A stretch of 64,000 nt of DNA from MFD01275-c22 sp963705885. GTDB lineage: Bacteria > Actinomycetota > Actinomycetes > JACCUZ01. Shown piece after piece: positions 8,301 through 16,305 of this stretch (positions are counted from its first letter, which is position 1; the number at the start of each line of letters is the position of its first letter). Location of the stretch: assembly GCA_963705885.1 (NCBI GenBank), contig OY970120.1, positions 992,001-1,056,000 of the forward strand. The letters run 5' to 3'. A program made the translations under genes and the position numbers. Under the pieces are notes generated by a model. It was given only the letters and a program-made list of their open reading frames with translations. It did no database searches and was not told the origin of the DNA.

Positions 8301-8804
8301 TCAGCGGCGCCGAACCGTGAACGTCTCGGGCTCGTCGGCCGGCCCGGGCTTGCGCCGCTTCCCGTTCACGGTGAAGTCCACCGCGCTCGGGCGGCCGTTG
8401 ACGACCTCGAGGACCTTCTGGTCGAAGCTGCGCTTCTGGCCCCTGGAGAAGAGCCGGGACACGAGCGTGCGCCCGCCGGGGACCCGGACGGTGATGAACG
8501 TGGCCCGGCGCACCACGAAGGACAGGGTGGGCGGACGCACGGTCGCGGCCGGTTCGGTCGGGGACGCGGTGGCTGATGCGGAGGGCGACGCCGGCGGTGA
8601 CGTCGAGGGCGGCGGCGAGGTGGTCGTGGCCGCCGTGGTGGTGCTCGCCGCCGGCGGCACGGTCGCAGTCGTCGTATCGTCGCCGCCGCGGGTCAGCAGG
8701 TAGCCGGCGACGAGCAGGAGCGCGACCCCCGCGGCAGCCAGGCGCACCCAGAAACCCTGGTCGGGGGTCGGCTGACCGCTGCCGGGCACGGTGTGGCGAC
8801 CCAC
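8301..8804 (-). CDS. Membrane-anchored protein with RodZ-C-like (DUF4115) domain
   Basis: The 167-residue protein has one helix at about residues 22-40. A long Thr/Pro/Ser linker (about 44-88) leads to an extracytoplasmic C-terminal domain of about 75 residues. That domain, with FVVRRATFITVRVPGG and VNGRPSAVDFTVNGK, resembles the C-terminal DUF4115 domain of RodZ and its stand-alone relatives. No HTH is present, so it is not a full RodZ. It lies between two dedA genes on the same strand, with short gaps on both sides, so one transcript is likely. Confidence 0.7.
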   Translation of the reverse strand: MGRHTVPGSGQPTPDQGFWVRLAAAGVALLLVAGYLLTRGGDDTTTATVPPAASTTTAATTTSPPPSTSPPASPSASATASPTEPAATVRPPTLSFVVRRATFITVRVPGGRTLVSRLFSRGQKRSFDQKVLEVVNGRPSAVDFTVNGKRRKPGPADEPETFTVRRR

Positions 8805-8813
8805 GCCCGGACG

Positions 8814-9449
8814 CTATCGCGATGCAGCGCGCCGGCGACGGACCCAGCCCGCGACACCCGCGACGACCGAGCCCGTGACGAAGAGGGCAGCAACGCCGTA
8901 CGACGCCGTGCGCAGCCACGGCGACGACGCCGCGAGGTGCCCGAGCACCGGCAGGCCGACCGCCCACGCCAGGGCTCCGACCACGTTCGCCGACAGGAAC
9001 CGCGGGTAGCCCATGCGGCTGGTGCCGGCGAGGATCGGTGTGAAGGTCCGCACCCAGGGCACCCAGCGCGCCGCCACGACCGCCCACCAGCCGTAGCGCT
9101 GGTAGAACTGCTCGGCCCGGTGCAGGTGCCGGACGTCGAGGCGGCCGGCCGAGACCCGCCGCTCGAGCCAGACGCGGCCGAGCCGCGACCCCGTCGCGTA
9201 GCCCACGGAGTCGCCGCTCACCGCGGCCGCGAAGGCGCCGGCGACGAGCACGGCGAGGGAGACTCCCGAGCGCGGCTCGGCGCTGACGAGCCCGGCGCCG
9301 AACAGGATGGTGTCGCCCGGCAGGAGGAAGCCGACGAGCAGCCCCGACTCGACGAAGACGAACCCGAACACGACGGAGTAGACGGCGCCGGCCGTGAGCG
9401 ACCCCAGGTCGGGCGACAGGTCGGGGAGGAGGTCCCAGGCGGCGCCCAC
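8814..9449 (-). CDS. DedA family (VTT) membrane protein, second copy
   Basis: The 211-residue protein is a paralogue of the DedA protein at 7619-8278. It keeps FVESGLLVGFLLPGDTILF (residues about 32-50), the GDSVGYATGSRLGR segment and the arginine loop (WVPWVRTFTPILAGTSRMGY). It probably starts the three-gene minus-strand unit. It diverges from the SpoU methylase gene with 24 bases between start codons. Members of the family often coexist in several copies with overlapping function. Confidence 0.9.
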   Translation of the reverse strand: MGAAWDLLPDLSPDLGSLTAGAVYSVVFGFVFVESGLLVGFLLPGDTILFGAGLVSAEPRSGVSLAVLVAGAFAAAVSGDSVGYATGSRLGRVWLERRVSAGRLDVRHLHRAEQFYQRYGWWAVVAARWVPWVRTFTPILAGTSRMGYPRFLSANVVGALAWAVGLPVLGHLAASSPWLRTASYGVAALFVTGSVVAGVAGWVRRRRAASR

Positions 9450-9459
9450 TCCCCAACCC

Positions 9460-9465
9460 TAGGCT
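9460..9465 (+). promoter_or_regulatory. Candidate -10 (TAGGCT) for leaderless SpoU methylase gene
   Basis: TAGGCT is eight bases before the GTG at 9474. No ribosome-binding site is visible, and the motif decides the start choice for the gene. Confidence 0.45.
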
Positions 9466-9473
9466 GGCTGGTC

Positions 9474-10142
9474 GTGGACCCCGGTCATGGCGAGGACGGT
9501 GTGGGCGCCGGCGCATCGGCGGGTGTCGACGGCGGCGACATCGGCGTCGGCCCGTGGGCGGGCCCGCTGCCGGACGACCCGCGGCTGGACCCCGTGCTCC
9601 TGGCGCACGGCGACCGTCGCAACGTCGTCGACCGCTACCGCTACTGGCGGCGTGAGGCCGTCGTGGCGGACCTCGACCTGCGCCGCCACCCGTTCCACGT
9701 CGCGATCGAGAACTGGCAGCACGACATGAACATCGGCTCGGTCGTGCGCACCGCGAACGCGTTCCTCGCCCGCGAGGTCCACGTCGTCGGTCGCCGGCGG
9801 TGGAACCGCCGCGGCGCGATGGTGACCGACCGCTACCAGCACGTGCGCCACCACGAGGACCTGACGGCGTTCGCCACCTGGGCACGGGCGTCGGGGCTCG
9901 ACGTCGTCGGGGTCGACAACCTGCCCGGGTGCGTGCCGCTGGAGCGGACCCGGTTGCCGCGCGACTGCGTGCTGCTGTTCGGCCAGGAGGGGCCGGGCCT
10001 GTCCGGGGAGGCTCGCGAGGTCGCGACGCTCGTGTGCTCGATCGCGCAGTTCGGCTCGACGCGGTCGATCAACGCGGGCGCCGCGGCGGCGATCGCCATG
10101 CACACCTGGGTGCGCCAGCACGTCGAAGGCCATGACCGCTGA
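9474..10142 (+). CDS. TrmH/SpoU family RNA methyltransferase
   Basis: SpoU-family enzymes 2'-O-methylate tRNA or rRNA using S-adenosylmethionine and a trefoil-knot fold. The 222 residues show the three motifs in order: motif 1 NIGSVVRTANAF near residue 85, motif 2 LFGQEGPGLS near 168, and motif 3 QFGSTRSINAGAAAAIAMHTW at about 193-213. The first 50 residues are Gly-rich and probably not part of the fold. I chose GTG 9474 because a TAGGCT -10 lies eight bases upstream. A later start inside the Gly-rich segment cannot be excluded. The modified nucleotide cannot be predicted. Confidence 0.85.
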   Translation: MDPGHGEDGVGAGASAGVDGGDIGVGPWAGPLPDDPRLDPVLLAHGDRRNVVDRYRYWRREAVVADLDLRRHPFHVAIENWQHDMNIGSVVRTANAFLAREVHVVGRRRWNRRGAMVTDRYQHVRHHEDLTAFATWARASGLDVVGVDNLPGCVPLERTRLPRDCVLLFGQEGPGLSGEAREVATLVCSIAQFGSTRSINAGAAAAIAMHTWVRQHVEGHDR

Positions 10143-10174
10143 CCGGTGTCCGGGCAGCGCGGGTCGACGACGGC

Positions 10175-10645
10175 CTAGTCCGGGGGAGTGTCGCCCAGGA
10201 GGTAGCGCGCGCCGGCGCCGCGAACGGCCGCGACGTCGCGAGGGTTGGACAGCGTGCACTTCCGCAGAGACAGGCAGCCGCACCCGATGCAGCTGGTCAG
10301 CCCGTCGCGGAGCCGCTCGAGCTCGGCGATGCGCTCGTCGAGCCGGTGTCGCCAGGACGCCGACAGCTTGGCCCAGTCGGCCTTGGTCGGCGTTCGTCCC
10401 TCCGGGAGCCGCTGGAGCGCGTCCCGGATCTCGTCCAGTGACAGACCGACCCGCTGCGCGGCCCGGATGAAGGCGACCCGGCGCAGCTCGACGCGGGGAA
10501 AGCGGCGCTGGTTGCCGACCGTGCGCTCGGAGTGGATCAGTCCGGCGTCCTCGTAGAACCGCAGGGCCGAGTGGGCCAGACCGCTGCGCGCCGACAGCTC
10601 GCCGATCGACAAGGTCCGCGGGAGGGCTTCGTGCTGGTCGTCCAC
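10175..10645 (-). CDS. soxR: Redox-sensitive transcriptional activator SoxR
   Basis: SoxR is a MerR-family regulator with a [2Fe-2S] cluster that activates target promoters when oxidised by redox-cycling compounds. The protein has 156 residues. The MerR HTH is at about 12-50 (SIGELSARSGLAHSALRFYE). The four cluster cysteines are in CIGCGCLSLRKC near residue 120-131, matching the SoxR pattern. The GTG start at 10645 follows TACAGT by six bases, a leaderless layout; GAGAGG could also serve as a ribosome-binding site. It diverges from a split transketolase, with a SoxR box in the shared promoter region. Confidence 0.93.
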   Translation of the reverse strand: MDDQHEALPRTLSIGELSARSGLAHSALRFYEDAGLIHSERTVGNQRRFPRVELRRVAFIRAAQRVGLSLDEIRDALQRLPEGRTPTKADWAKLSASWRHRLDERIAELERLRDGLTSCIGCGCLSLRKCTLSNPRDVAAVRGAGARYLLGDTPPD

Positions 10646-10651
10646 CCTCTC

Positions 10652-10657
10652 ACTGTA
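10652..10657 (-). promoter_or_regulatory. Candidate -10 (TACAGT) of soxR
   Basis: On the minus strand TACAGT ends six bases before the soxR GTG. It is downstream of the SoxR box in this direction, so SoxR may also affect its own transcription. Confidence 0.45.
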
Positions 10658-10677
10658 CGGCGTGCCACGCCACTTGA

Positions 10678-10695
10678 CCTCAACCTGACTTGAGG
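10678..10695. promoter_or_regulatory. SoxR box
   Basis: CCTCAACCTGACTTGAGG is an 18-base dyad. Its outer half-sites CCTCAA and TTGAGG are identical to those of the enterobacterial soxS operator (known family site). It overlaps a TTGACC -35 at 10674-10679 that points to the transketolase genes. Nineteen bases downstream lies CACCAT (10699-10704), a weak -10 at the long spacing that MerR-family activators correct. Confidence 0.85.
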
Positions 10696-10702
10696 TCTCA
10701 CC

Positions 10703-11407
10703 ATGACTCGCATGACGACTATGACTGCAACCGCGCGAGCGGCCTACGCCGAGCTCGCCTCGCTGATGACGCGGATGACCGGCGACGAGAAGCACGACGC
10801 GAGCGCCACCAGCACCCTCGACGTCCTGTGGGTGCTCTACGACCGCGTCCTGGACCTGCGGGGCGGCATCACCGACCCGGACCGCGACCGGTTCCTGCTG
10901 TCCAAGGGACACGGCCCGATGGCGTACTACGCGGTGCTCGCCGCCCACGGGCTCCTCGATCGCGACCTGCTGGACGGCTTCGGTGACTTCCACTCGCCGC
11001 TCGGCTTCCACCCGGACCGGGTCGTGGCGCCGGGCGTCGAGATCTCGTCCGGCTCGCTGGGTCACGGCCTGCCGATCGCCGTCGGCGTGGCACTCGGCCA
11101 GCGCATCCGGCGCAGCCCCGCCCGCACGGTCGTGCTGCTCGGTGACGCCGAGCTCGACGAGGGCAGCAACCCCGAGGCGATCCAGGTCGCCGGCCGTCGC
11201 CACCTGGAGGGCCTCACCGCGGTCGTGGTCGACAACTCCTCGGCCTGGCTGGGATGGCCCGGTGGCATCGCCACCCGCTTCGCCACCGAAGGCTGGAGCG
11301 CGACGACCGTCGACGGACGCGACCACGACGCCCTCGAGGCGGCGCTCACCGCCCCCACCGGGGGCCGGCCCCGCGCCGTCGTGGCATCGGTGGAGGTGAA
11401 GCCGTGA
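10703..11407 (+). CDS. Transketolase, N-terminal (TPP-binding) subunit
   Basis: This is the pyrophosphate-binding half of a split transketolase. It binds the cofactor through SKGHGPMAYY (about residues 69-78) and GDAELDEGSNPEA (about 149-161), followed by VVVDNSS. It has 234 residues, somewhat shorter than usual for this half. Its partner follows with a GTGA overlap. Three in-frame ATGs lie at 10703, 10712 and 10721. If the promoter uses CACCAT as -10, the transcript would begin near 10711 and ATG 10712 would be the leaderless start. A SoxR box upstream suggests induction by redox stress. Confidence 0.88.
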   Translation: MTRMTTMTATARAAYAELASLMTRMTGDEKHDASATSTLDVLWVLYDRVLDLRGGITDPDRDRFLLSKGHGPMAYYAVLAAHGLLDRDLLDGFGDFHSPLGFHPDRVVAPGVEISSGSLGHGLPIAVGVALGQRIRRSPARTVVLLGDAELDEGSNPEAIQVAGRRHLEGLTAVVVDNSSAWLGWPGGIATRFATEGWSATTVDGRDHDALEAALTAPTGGRPRAVVASVEVKP

Positions 11408-12318
11408 CCGCCGTCGCCGTCGAGCGCAGCAGCGGCATGCGGGAGCGCTTCAGCGACACCGTCGTCGAGCTGCTCGACACCGACCCGCGCGTCGCCCTCG
11501 TCCTGGCCGACATCGGGTTGCGCTTCCTCGGCGACGTCGACACCCGCCACCCGGACCGGGTCGTCAACGTCGGCATCCGCGAGCAGCTGCTCGTCAGCGC
11601 CGCCGCCGGCCTGGCGATGTCCGGCCTGCGTCCCGTCGTCCACACCATCACCCCGTTCCTGCTGGAGCGGCCCTTCGAGCAGGTCAAGCTGGACCTCGGT
11701 CACCAGGACGTCGGAGCGGTTCTCGTGAGCGTCGGCGCGTCGTACGACGTGTCGGCCGGGGGACCCACGCACCACGGGCCGCGGGACGTTGCCCTGCTGG
11801 ACACCCTGGACGGCTGGACGGTCCACGTCCCGGGCCACGCCGACGAGGCGGAGTCCCTGCTGCGGCAGGCCGTCCGTGGCGACGACCGGGTCTACCTCCG
11901 GCTCGCCGAGGACGGCAACCGCACGGCGTACGACGTGTCGAGCCCGGGTGCCCGCGTGCTCCGCCGCGGGAGCAGGGGGACGGTCGTCGCCGTCGGACCG
12001 CTGGCGGACCGGGTGCTGGCCGCGACCGAGGGTCTCGACGTCACCGTGCTCTACGCCGCGACGGTCCGCCCGTTCGACGCCGCCACGCTGCGGGCGACGC
12101 TGGACCGCCCCGACGTGGTCCTGGTCGAGCCCTACCTGGCGGGGACGTCGACGCGGCAGGTGGCCGAGGCGATGGTCGACGTGCCGCACCGGGTCCTCGG
12201 ACTCGGGGTCGGCGTGGTCGACCCGCGGCGCTACGGCAGCCGCGCCGACCACGACCGGGTCCACGGCCTGCACGTCGAGGGCATCCGGCACCGCGTGGAG
12301 GTCTTCCTGCGGCCGTAG
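11404..12318 (+). CDS. Transketolase, C-terminal subunit
   Basis: The 304-residue partner carries the pyrimidine-binding domain and the transketolase C domain. The catalytic glutamate region is GIREQLLVSAAAG near residue 57-69, followed by FLLERPFEQVKLDLG and SAGGPTHHGPRD, which are typical of the split enzymes. The GTG at 11404 overlaps the stop of the N-terminal subunit by GTGA. Its own TAG stop (12316-12318) is also the start of a TAGGGT -10 for the next gene. Together the two subunits interconvert sugar phosphates, and the SoxR control suggests a link to NADPH supply through the pentose phosphate pathway. Confidence 0.88.
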   Translation: MTAVAVERSSGMRERFSDTVVELLDTDPRVALVLADIGLRFLGDVDTRHPDRVVNVGIREQLLVSAAAGLAMSGLRPVVHTITPFLLERPFEQVKLDLGHQDVGAVLVSVGASYDVSAGGPTHHGPRDVALLDTLDGWTVHVPGHADEAESLLRQAVRGDDRVYLRLAEDGNRTAYDVSSPGARVLRRGSRGTVVAVGPLADRVLAATEGLDVTVLYAATVRPFDAATLRATLDRPDVVLVEPYLAGTSTRQVAEAMVDVPHRVLGLGVGVVDPRRYGSRADHDRVHGLHVEGIRHRVEVFLRP

Positions 12319-12321
12319 GGT
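12316..12321 (+). promoter_or_regulatory. TAGGGT -10 overlapping a stop codon
   Basis: TAGGGT ends six bases before the ATG at 12328, and its first three bases are the stop codon of the transketolase C subunit. Confidence 0.45.
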
Positions 12322-12327
12322 CACCGT

Positions 12328-13146
12328 ATGGACGACGCTGCGCTGCTCGCGGCTTTCGACACCCAGATCCGCCGACGGCCCGAGCGCGAGCCGGGCTTCC
12401 GCCTGGACCTCTCGGCCGACCCCGCCCCCGTCCTGCGCCTGGTGCCGGAGGCGGGCGCGTCCTGGGGCGGCGGCGTGTTCTGGTGCGACCTCGACGAGTC
12501 GAGCGCCGACGCGGCGATCGCCGCCGCGGTGGAGGTCTTCCGTGCCGCCGGCGGGCGGCCGTGGGAGTGGAAGCACTACGGCTACGACCGCCCGGGTGAC
12601 CTGCCCGAGCGGTTGCGGGCCGCCGGTCTCGAGCCGGGCGACGACGAGGCGCTGGTCATCGGCGAGGTCGCGGCGGTGCGCGCGCGCCTGGCCGGCGCCG
12701 CCGCGCCGCAGGGGGTGACGATCCGCCGGCTCCGCGAGGACGCCGCCGGCCGTGCCGCGGACTGGGAGGGCATCGGCGCGCTGCACGCCGCGGTCTGGGA
12801 CGAGGACCCGACCGACTACGTCGCCGGGCACCGCGCCGCGCAGGACGCCGACCCGGCAGGTCTGTCGACCTGGCTCGCGGTGGCCGACGACGGCACGGTC
12901 GTGTGCGCGGCGCGGGTCAACTTCCACGCCGGCACCGAGTTCGCCTCGCTCTGGGGCGGGAGCACGCTCGCGGCCTGGCGCGGCCGAGGCATCTACAAGG
13001 CGCTCGTCTCGCGGCGGGCCGACGAGGCGGCCGAGCGCGGGCTGCGGTTCCTGCAGGTCGACGCCTCCCCGGACAGCCGCCCGATCCTCGAGCGCCTGGG
13101 GCTGCGGACCCTCACGTCCACCACGCCCTGGACGTGGCGCCCGTAG
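12328..13146 (+). CDS. GNAT family acetyltransferase (two-domain)
   Basis: The 272-residue protein has a degenerate N-terminal GNAT-like half (residues 1-115) and a C-terminal GNAT domain. In the latter, AWRGRGIYKAL (near residue 216) matches the acetyl-CoA-binding R/Q-x-x-G-x-G/A motif, and SRPILERLGL ends the fold. GNAT enzymes transfer an acetyl group to an amine; the substrate is not predictable. It appears leaderless, with a TAGGGT -10 formed partly by the upstream stop codon. It could be a resistance or metabolite-modifying enzyme. Confidence 0.8.
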   Translation: MDDAALLAAFDTQIRRRPEREPGFRLDLSADPAPVLRLVPEAGASWGGGVFWCDLDESSADAAIAAAVEVFRAAGGRPWEWKHYGYDRPGDLPERLRAAGLEPGDDEALVIGEVAAVRARLAGAAAPQGVTIRRLREDAAGRAADWEGIGALHAAVWDEDPTDYVAGHRAAQDADPAGLSTWLAVADDGTVVCAARVNFHAGTEFASLWGGSTLAAWRGRGIYKALVSRRADEAAERGLRFLQVDASPDSRPILERLGLRTLTSTTPWTWRP

Positions 13147-13149
13147 CCT
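13144..13149 (+). promoter_or_regulatory. TAGCCT -10 overlapping a stop codon
   Basis: TAGCCT is six bases before the ATG at 13156. Its TAG is the stop codon of the upstream acetyltransferase gene. Confidence 0.45.
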
Positions 13150-13155
13150 CGCCGC

Positions 13156-14520
13156 ATGAGCGAACGGGTGCTGGTCGTCGGGGCCGACGCGGCCGGGATG
13201 TCGGCGGCGTCACAGGCCAAGCGGCTGCGCGGCGACGACCTCGAGGTGGTGGCGCTCGAACGCGGCCACCACACGTCCTTCTCCGCGTGCGGCATCCCCT
13301 ACTGGATCGGCGGCGACGTCGACTCGGTCGACCAGCTCGTCGCGCGGACCGCCGAGCAGCACCGGGCCAACGGCATCGACCTGCGGATGCGCACCGAGGC
13401 CGTCGGACTGGATCTCGACCGGCGGGAGGCCGAGGTGCGCGACCACGAGGGCGGGTCGACGTACCGCCTCGGCTTCGACCACCTCGTCCTGGCCACCGGC
13501 GCGCGGCCGCGGCGTCCGGACCTGCCCGGCATCGACGCCGCCGGCGTGTTCGGCGTGCAGACGCTGGACGACGGCGAGCGGGTCCTCGACGCCCTCCAGG
13601 ACGGCCCGCGCCGGGCGGTGGTCGTGGGCGGTGGCTACATCGGGGTCGAGATGGCCGAGGCGATGGTCAACCGCGGGCTCTCGGTGACCGTGGCGACCCG
13701 GTCCGCCGAGCCGATGGTGACCCTCGACCCGGACATGGGCCGGCAGGTGCACGACGCCATGACGACGATGGGCATCGACGTGCTGACCTCGGTGCGCGTC
13801 GACGCCTTCGAGACCGGGGACGACGGGCACGTACGAGCGGTGGTGACCGACCAGGGAGAGCTGCCCGCGGACCTCGTGGTGCTCGGGACGGGCGTCTCGC
13901 CCGAGACGACGCTCGCGGCGGGGGCCGGCCTGCCGCTTGGCAGGTGGGGCGGGCTGACGACCGACCTGCAGATGCGGGTGTTCGACGCGCCCGGCGTGTG
14001 GGCCGCCGGCGACTGCGTCGAGTCGATCGACCTGGTGTCGGGCAACCGGGTGCACGTGGCGCTGGGCACCCACGCGAACAAGCAGGGCCGCGTGCTGGGC
14101 ACCAACCTGGGCGGCGGCTACGCCACGTTCCCGGGCGTCGTCGGGACCGCGGTCAGCAAGGTGTGCGACCTCGAGATCGCGCGGACCGGGCTGCGCGAGA
14201 GGGACTGCGAGGCGATGGGGTTCGCCCACCTGACCGTCAGCGTCGACTCGACGACGCGCGCCGGCTACTTCCCCGGTGCGGCGCCTGTGACGGTCAAGCT
14301 GGTGGTGGAGCGGCGCACGGGGCGGCTGCTCGGCGGGCAGATCGTGGGCCGGGAGGACTCGGCCAAGCGGATCGACGTGCTGGCCGTCGCCCTCTGGAAC
14401 CGGATGACGGTCGAGGAGATCTCGGCCCTGGACCTGGGCTACGCGCCGCCGTTCTCGCCCGTGTGGGACCCGGTGCTCATCGCGGCGCGCAAGGCGGCGG
14501 ACGCGGTGCGCGCGGGCTGA
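13156..14520 (+). CDS. Pyridine nucleotide-disulfide oxidoreductase, CoA-disulfide reductase/NADH oxidase-like
   Basis: The 454-residue flavoprotein has an FAD-binding N-terminus (VLVVGADAAGMSAAS), a single redox cysteine at position 45 in SACGIPY, an NAD(P)-binding segment (VVVGGGYIGVEMAE at about 155-168) and a second FAD motif with AAGDCVES near 280. The C-terminal dimerisation domain ends near GYAPPFSPVWDP. Single-cysteine members include CoA-disulfide reductases and NADH oxidases or peroxidases; the sequence alone does not separate them. It appears leaderless from a TAGCCT -10. Role in thiol redox balance is inference. Confidence 0.87.
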   Translation: MSERVLVVGADAAGMSAASQAKRLRGDDLEVVALERGHHTSFSACGIPYWIGGDVDSVDQLVARTAEQHRANGIDLRMRTEAVGLDLDRREAEVRDHEGGSTYRLGFDHLVLATGARPRRPDLPGIDAAGVFGVQTLDDGERVLDALQDGPRRAVVVGGGYIGVEMAEAMVNRGLSVTVATRSAEPMVTLDPDMGRQVHDAMTTMGIDVLTSVRVDAFETGDDGHVRAVVTDQGELPADLVVLGTGVSPETTLAAGAGLPLGRWGGLTTDLQMRVFDAPGVWAAGDCVESIDLVSGNRVHVALGTHANKQGRVLGTNLGGGYATFPGVVGTAVSKVCDLEIARTGLRERDCEAMGFAHLTVSVDSTTRAGYFPGAAPVTVKLVVERRTGRLLGGQIVGREDSAKRIDVLAVALWNRMTVEEISALDLGYAPPFSPVWDPVLIAARKAADAVRAG

Positions 14521-14602
14521 GACGCCGCTCCCGGCGCGCACCGCGCTCTGGTTGGATGGGCCTGTCCGACGGACGGCACGACACCCGCACGAGGAGCCCG
14601 CC

Positions 14603-15628
14603 ATGCCCATCGCCACGCCCGAGGTCTACGGGGAGATGCTGGACCGCGCCAAGGCCGGCGCGTTCGCCTACCCGGCGATCAACGTGACGTCGTCGCAGAC
14701 CCTCAACGCCGCGCTGCAGGGGTTCGCCGAGGCCGGCAGCGACGGCATCGTGCAGGTGTCCACCGGCGGCGCCGAGTACCTCTCCGGGGCGACCGTCAAG
14801 GACATGGTGGTCGGCTCGCAGGCGCTCGCGGAGTACGCGCACCACGTCGCGAAGAAGTACCCCGTGAACATCGCGCTGCACACCGACCACTGCCCGAAGA
14901 ACAAGCTCGACGGGTTCATGCGCCCCCTGGTCGCCATCTCGCAGGAGCGCGTGACGGCCGGGCTTGACCCGCTCTTCCAGTCGCACATGTGGGACGGGTC
15001 GGCGGTCGAGCTCGAGGAGAACCTGTCCATCGCGGCCGAGCTGCTCGAGGCATGCGCGAAGGCTCGCATCGTCATGGAGCTCGAGATCGGCGTGGTCGGC
15101 GGCGAGGAGGACGGCGTCGACAACGAGATCAACGAGAAGCTCTACACGACGCCCGGCGACGCGCTGCGCACCGTCGAGATGCTCGGCGCCGGTGAGCGCG
15201 GCCGATACATGCTGGCCGCGACGTTCGGGAACGTGCACGGGGTCTACAAGCCCGGCAACGTCAAGCTGCGCCCGTCGATCCTCAAGGACATCCAGGACGA
15301 GGTCGGCGCGAAGGTCGGGACCGACAAGCCGTTCGACCTCGTCTTCCACGGCGGCTCGGGCTCGACCCTCGAGGAGATCCGCGAGGCGCTGGACTACGGC
15401 GTGGTGAAGATGAACGTCGACACCGACACGCAGTACGCCTTCACCCGCCCGATCGTCGGCCACATGTTCTCCCACTACGACGGCGTGCTGAAGATCGACG
15501 GCGAGGTCGGCAACAAGAAGCAGTACGACCCTCGCTCCTACGGCAAGGCCGCCGAGGCCGGCATGGCCGCCCGGGTCGTCGAGGCCTGCGAGTCCCTCCG
15601 CTCCGCCGGCACGTCCCTCGCCGCCTGA
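14603..15628 (+). CDS. fba: Fructose-bisphosphate aldolase, class II
   Basis: This zinc-dependent aldolase cleaves fructose 1,6-bisphosphate in glycolysis and acts in reverse in gluconeogenesis. The 341 residues match the class IIA family. Zinc ligands are in LHTDHCPKNKLDGF near residue 92-105, and the phosphate-binding glycines in VFHGGSGST near 250. The ATG at 14603 has a GAGGAG ribosome-binding site six bases upstream and gives the usual N-terminus MPIATPEVY. A DUF3151 gene follows, a neighbour often found beside actinobacterial fba. Confidence 0.95.
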   Translation: MPIATPEVYGEMLDRAKAGAFAYPAINVTSSQTLNAALQGFAEAGSDGIVQVSTGGAEYLSGATVKDMVVGSQALAEYAHHVAKKYPVNIALHTDHCPKNKLDGFMRPLVAISQERVTAGLDPLFQSHMWDGSAVELEENLSIAAELLEACAKARIVMELEIGVVGGEEDGVDNEINEKLYTTPGDALRTVEMLGAGERGRYMLAATFGNVHGVYKPGNVKLRPSILKDIQDEVGAKVGTDKPFDLVFHGGSGSTLEEIREALDYGVVKMNVDTDTQYAFTRPIVGHMFSHYDGVLKIDGEVGNKKQYDPRSYGKAAEAGMAARVVEACESLRSAGTSLAA

Positions 15629-15712
15629 CCGTCGACCACCCCGCCCGCCGCCCGCCCTGCCGCTTCGACCTGCCACCCGGCCGCGACGACCCACTGAACC
15701 CGAGCTACTTCA

Positions 15713-15747
15713 CGTGGTCGAACGCGGGAAGGGGTCGCGTGGTCGAA
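15713..15747. repeat. Direct repeat of CGTGGTCGAA
   Basis: CGTGGTCGAA occurs at 15713-15722 and 15738-15747, just before the DUF3151 start. The complementary TTCGACC is at 15664-15670. The same core (CGTGGTCGA) forms the arms of the inverted repeat at 45408-45491 and also occurs at 37143-37151. Confidence 0.5.
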
Positions 15748-15754
15748 TGGGGGC

Positions 15755-16159
15755 GTGACGAACCTGCTGGGAGAGCCGCCCGCCACGCACCTGCCCGACG
15801 AGCCGGGACCGCGGGAGGCGCTCGCGGCGGGCACGGCGCCGGCCGAGGTCGCGGCCGCCTTCCCGACCTCGTGCCTGGCGTGGGCCGAGCTCGCCGAGGA
15901 GGCGCTGGCCGCCGGGCGCACCGTCGAGGGCTACGCCTACGCGCGCACCGGCTACCACCGCGGCCTGGACGCCTTGCGCCGCAACGGCTGGAAGGGGCAC
16001 GGCCCGGTGCCGTGGGAGCACGAGCCGAACCGGGGCTTCCTGCGCGCGCTGCACGCGCTCGGGGCCGCGGCTGAGGCCATCGCGGAGGCAGACGAGGCAC
16101 AGCGGTCTCGGACGTTCCTCGCCGACTCGAGCCCCACGGCGGCCACCGAGCTCGGGTAG
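15755..16159 (+). CDS. DUF3151 family protein
   Basis: The 134-residue protein belongs to an actinobacterial family (DUF3151) of unknown function. It is predicted cytoplasmic and helix-rich, with the conserved core FPTSCLAWAELAEEALA, YAYARTGYHRGLDALRRNGW and GPVPWEHEPNRGFLRALH. It starts with GTG at 15755, giving MTNLLGEPP, without a clear ribosome-binding site. It follows fba, a recurrent neighbourhood, but I see nothing that links it to aldolase function. Confidence 0.85.
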   Translation: MTNLLGEPPATHLPDEPGPREALAAGTAPAEVAAAFPTSCLAWAELAEEALAAGRTVEGYAYARTGYHRGLDALRRNGWKGHGPVPWEHEPNRGFLRALHALGAAAEAIAEADEAQRSRTFLADSSPTAATELG

Positions 16160-16180
16160 CCCGAGCCGGACACGCAAACA

Positions 16181-16224
16181 GGCGAGGCGCGGAACCGTCC
16201 CCTGCCGCGGTTCCGAACCTCGCC
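16181..16224. terminator. Two-stage inverted repeat downstream of DUF3151 gene
   Basis: GGCGAGG (16181-16187) and GGAACCG (16191-16197) pair with CGGTTCC (16208-16214) and CCTCGCC (16218-16224). A 3x3 internal bulge separates the stems and the loop has ten bases. No T-run follows. It could end transcription from the DUF3151 gene or act in the leader of the next gene. Confidence 0.5.
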
Positions 16225-16299
16225 GCTGGACAGCATGCCCTGTTCTCTGCCGACTGTCCTGGCCGATCGCTGCCAATGACAGCAACCTGCCACCTCCGC

Positions 16300-16305
16300 T
16301 AGCCT
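16300..16305 (+). promoter_or_regulatory. Candidate -10 (TAGCCT) for leaderless regulator gene
   Basis: TAGCCT lies six bases before the GTG at 16312. No ribosome-binding site is seen. Confidence 0.45.
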
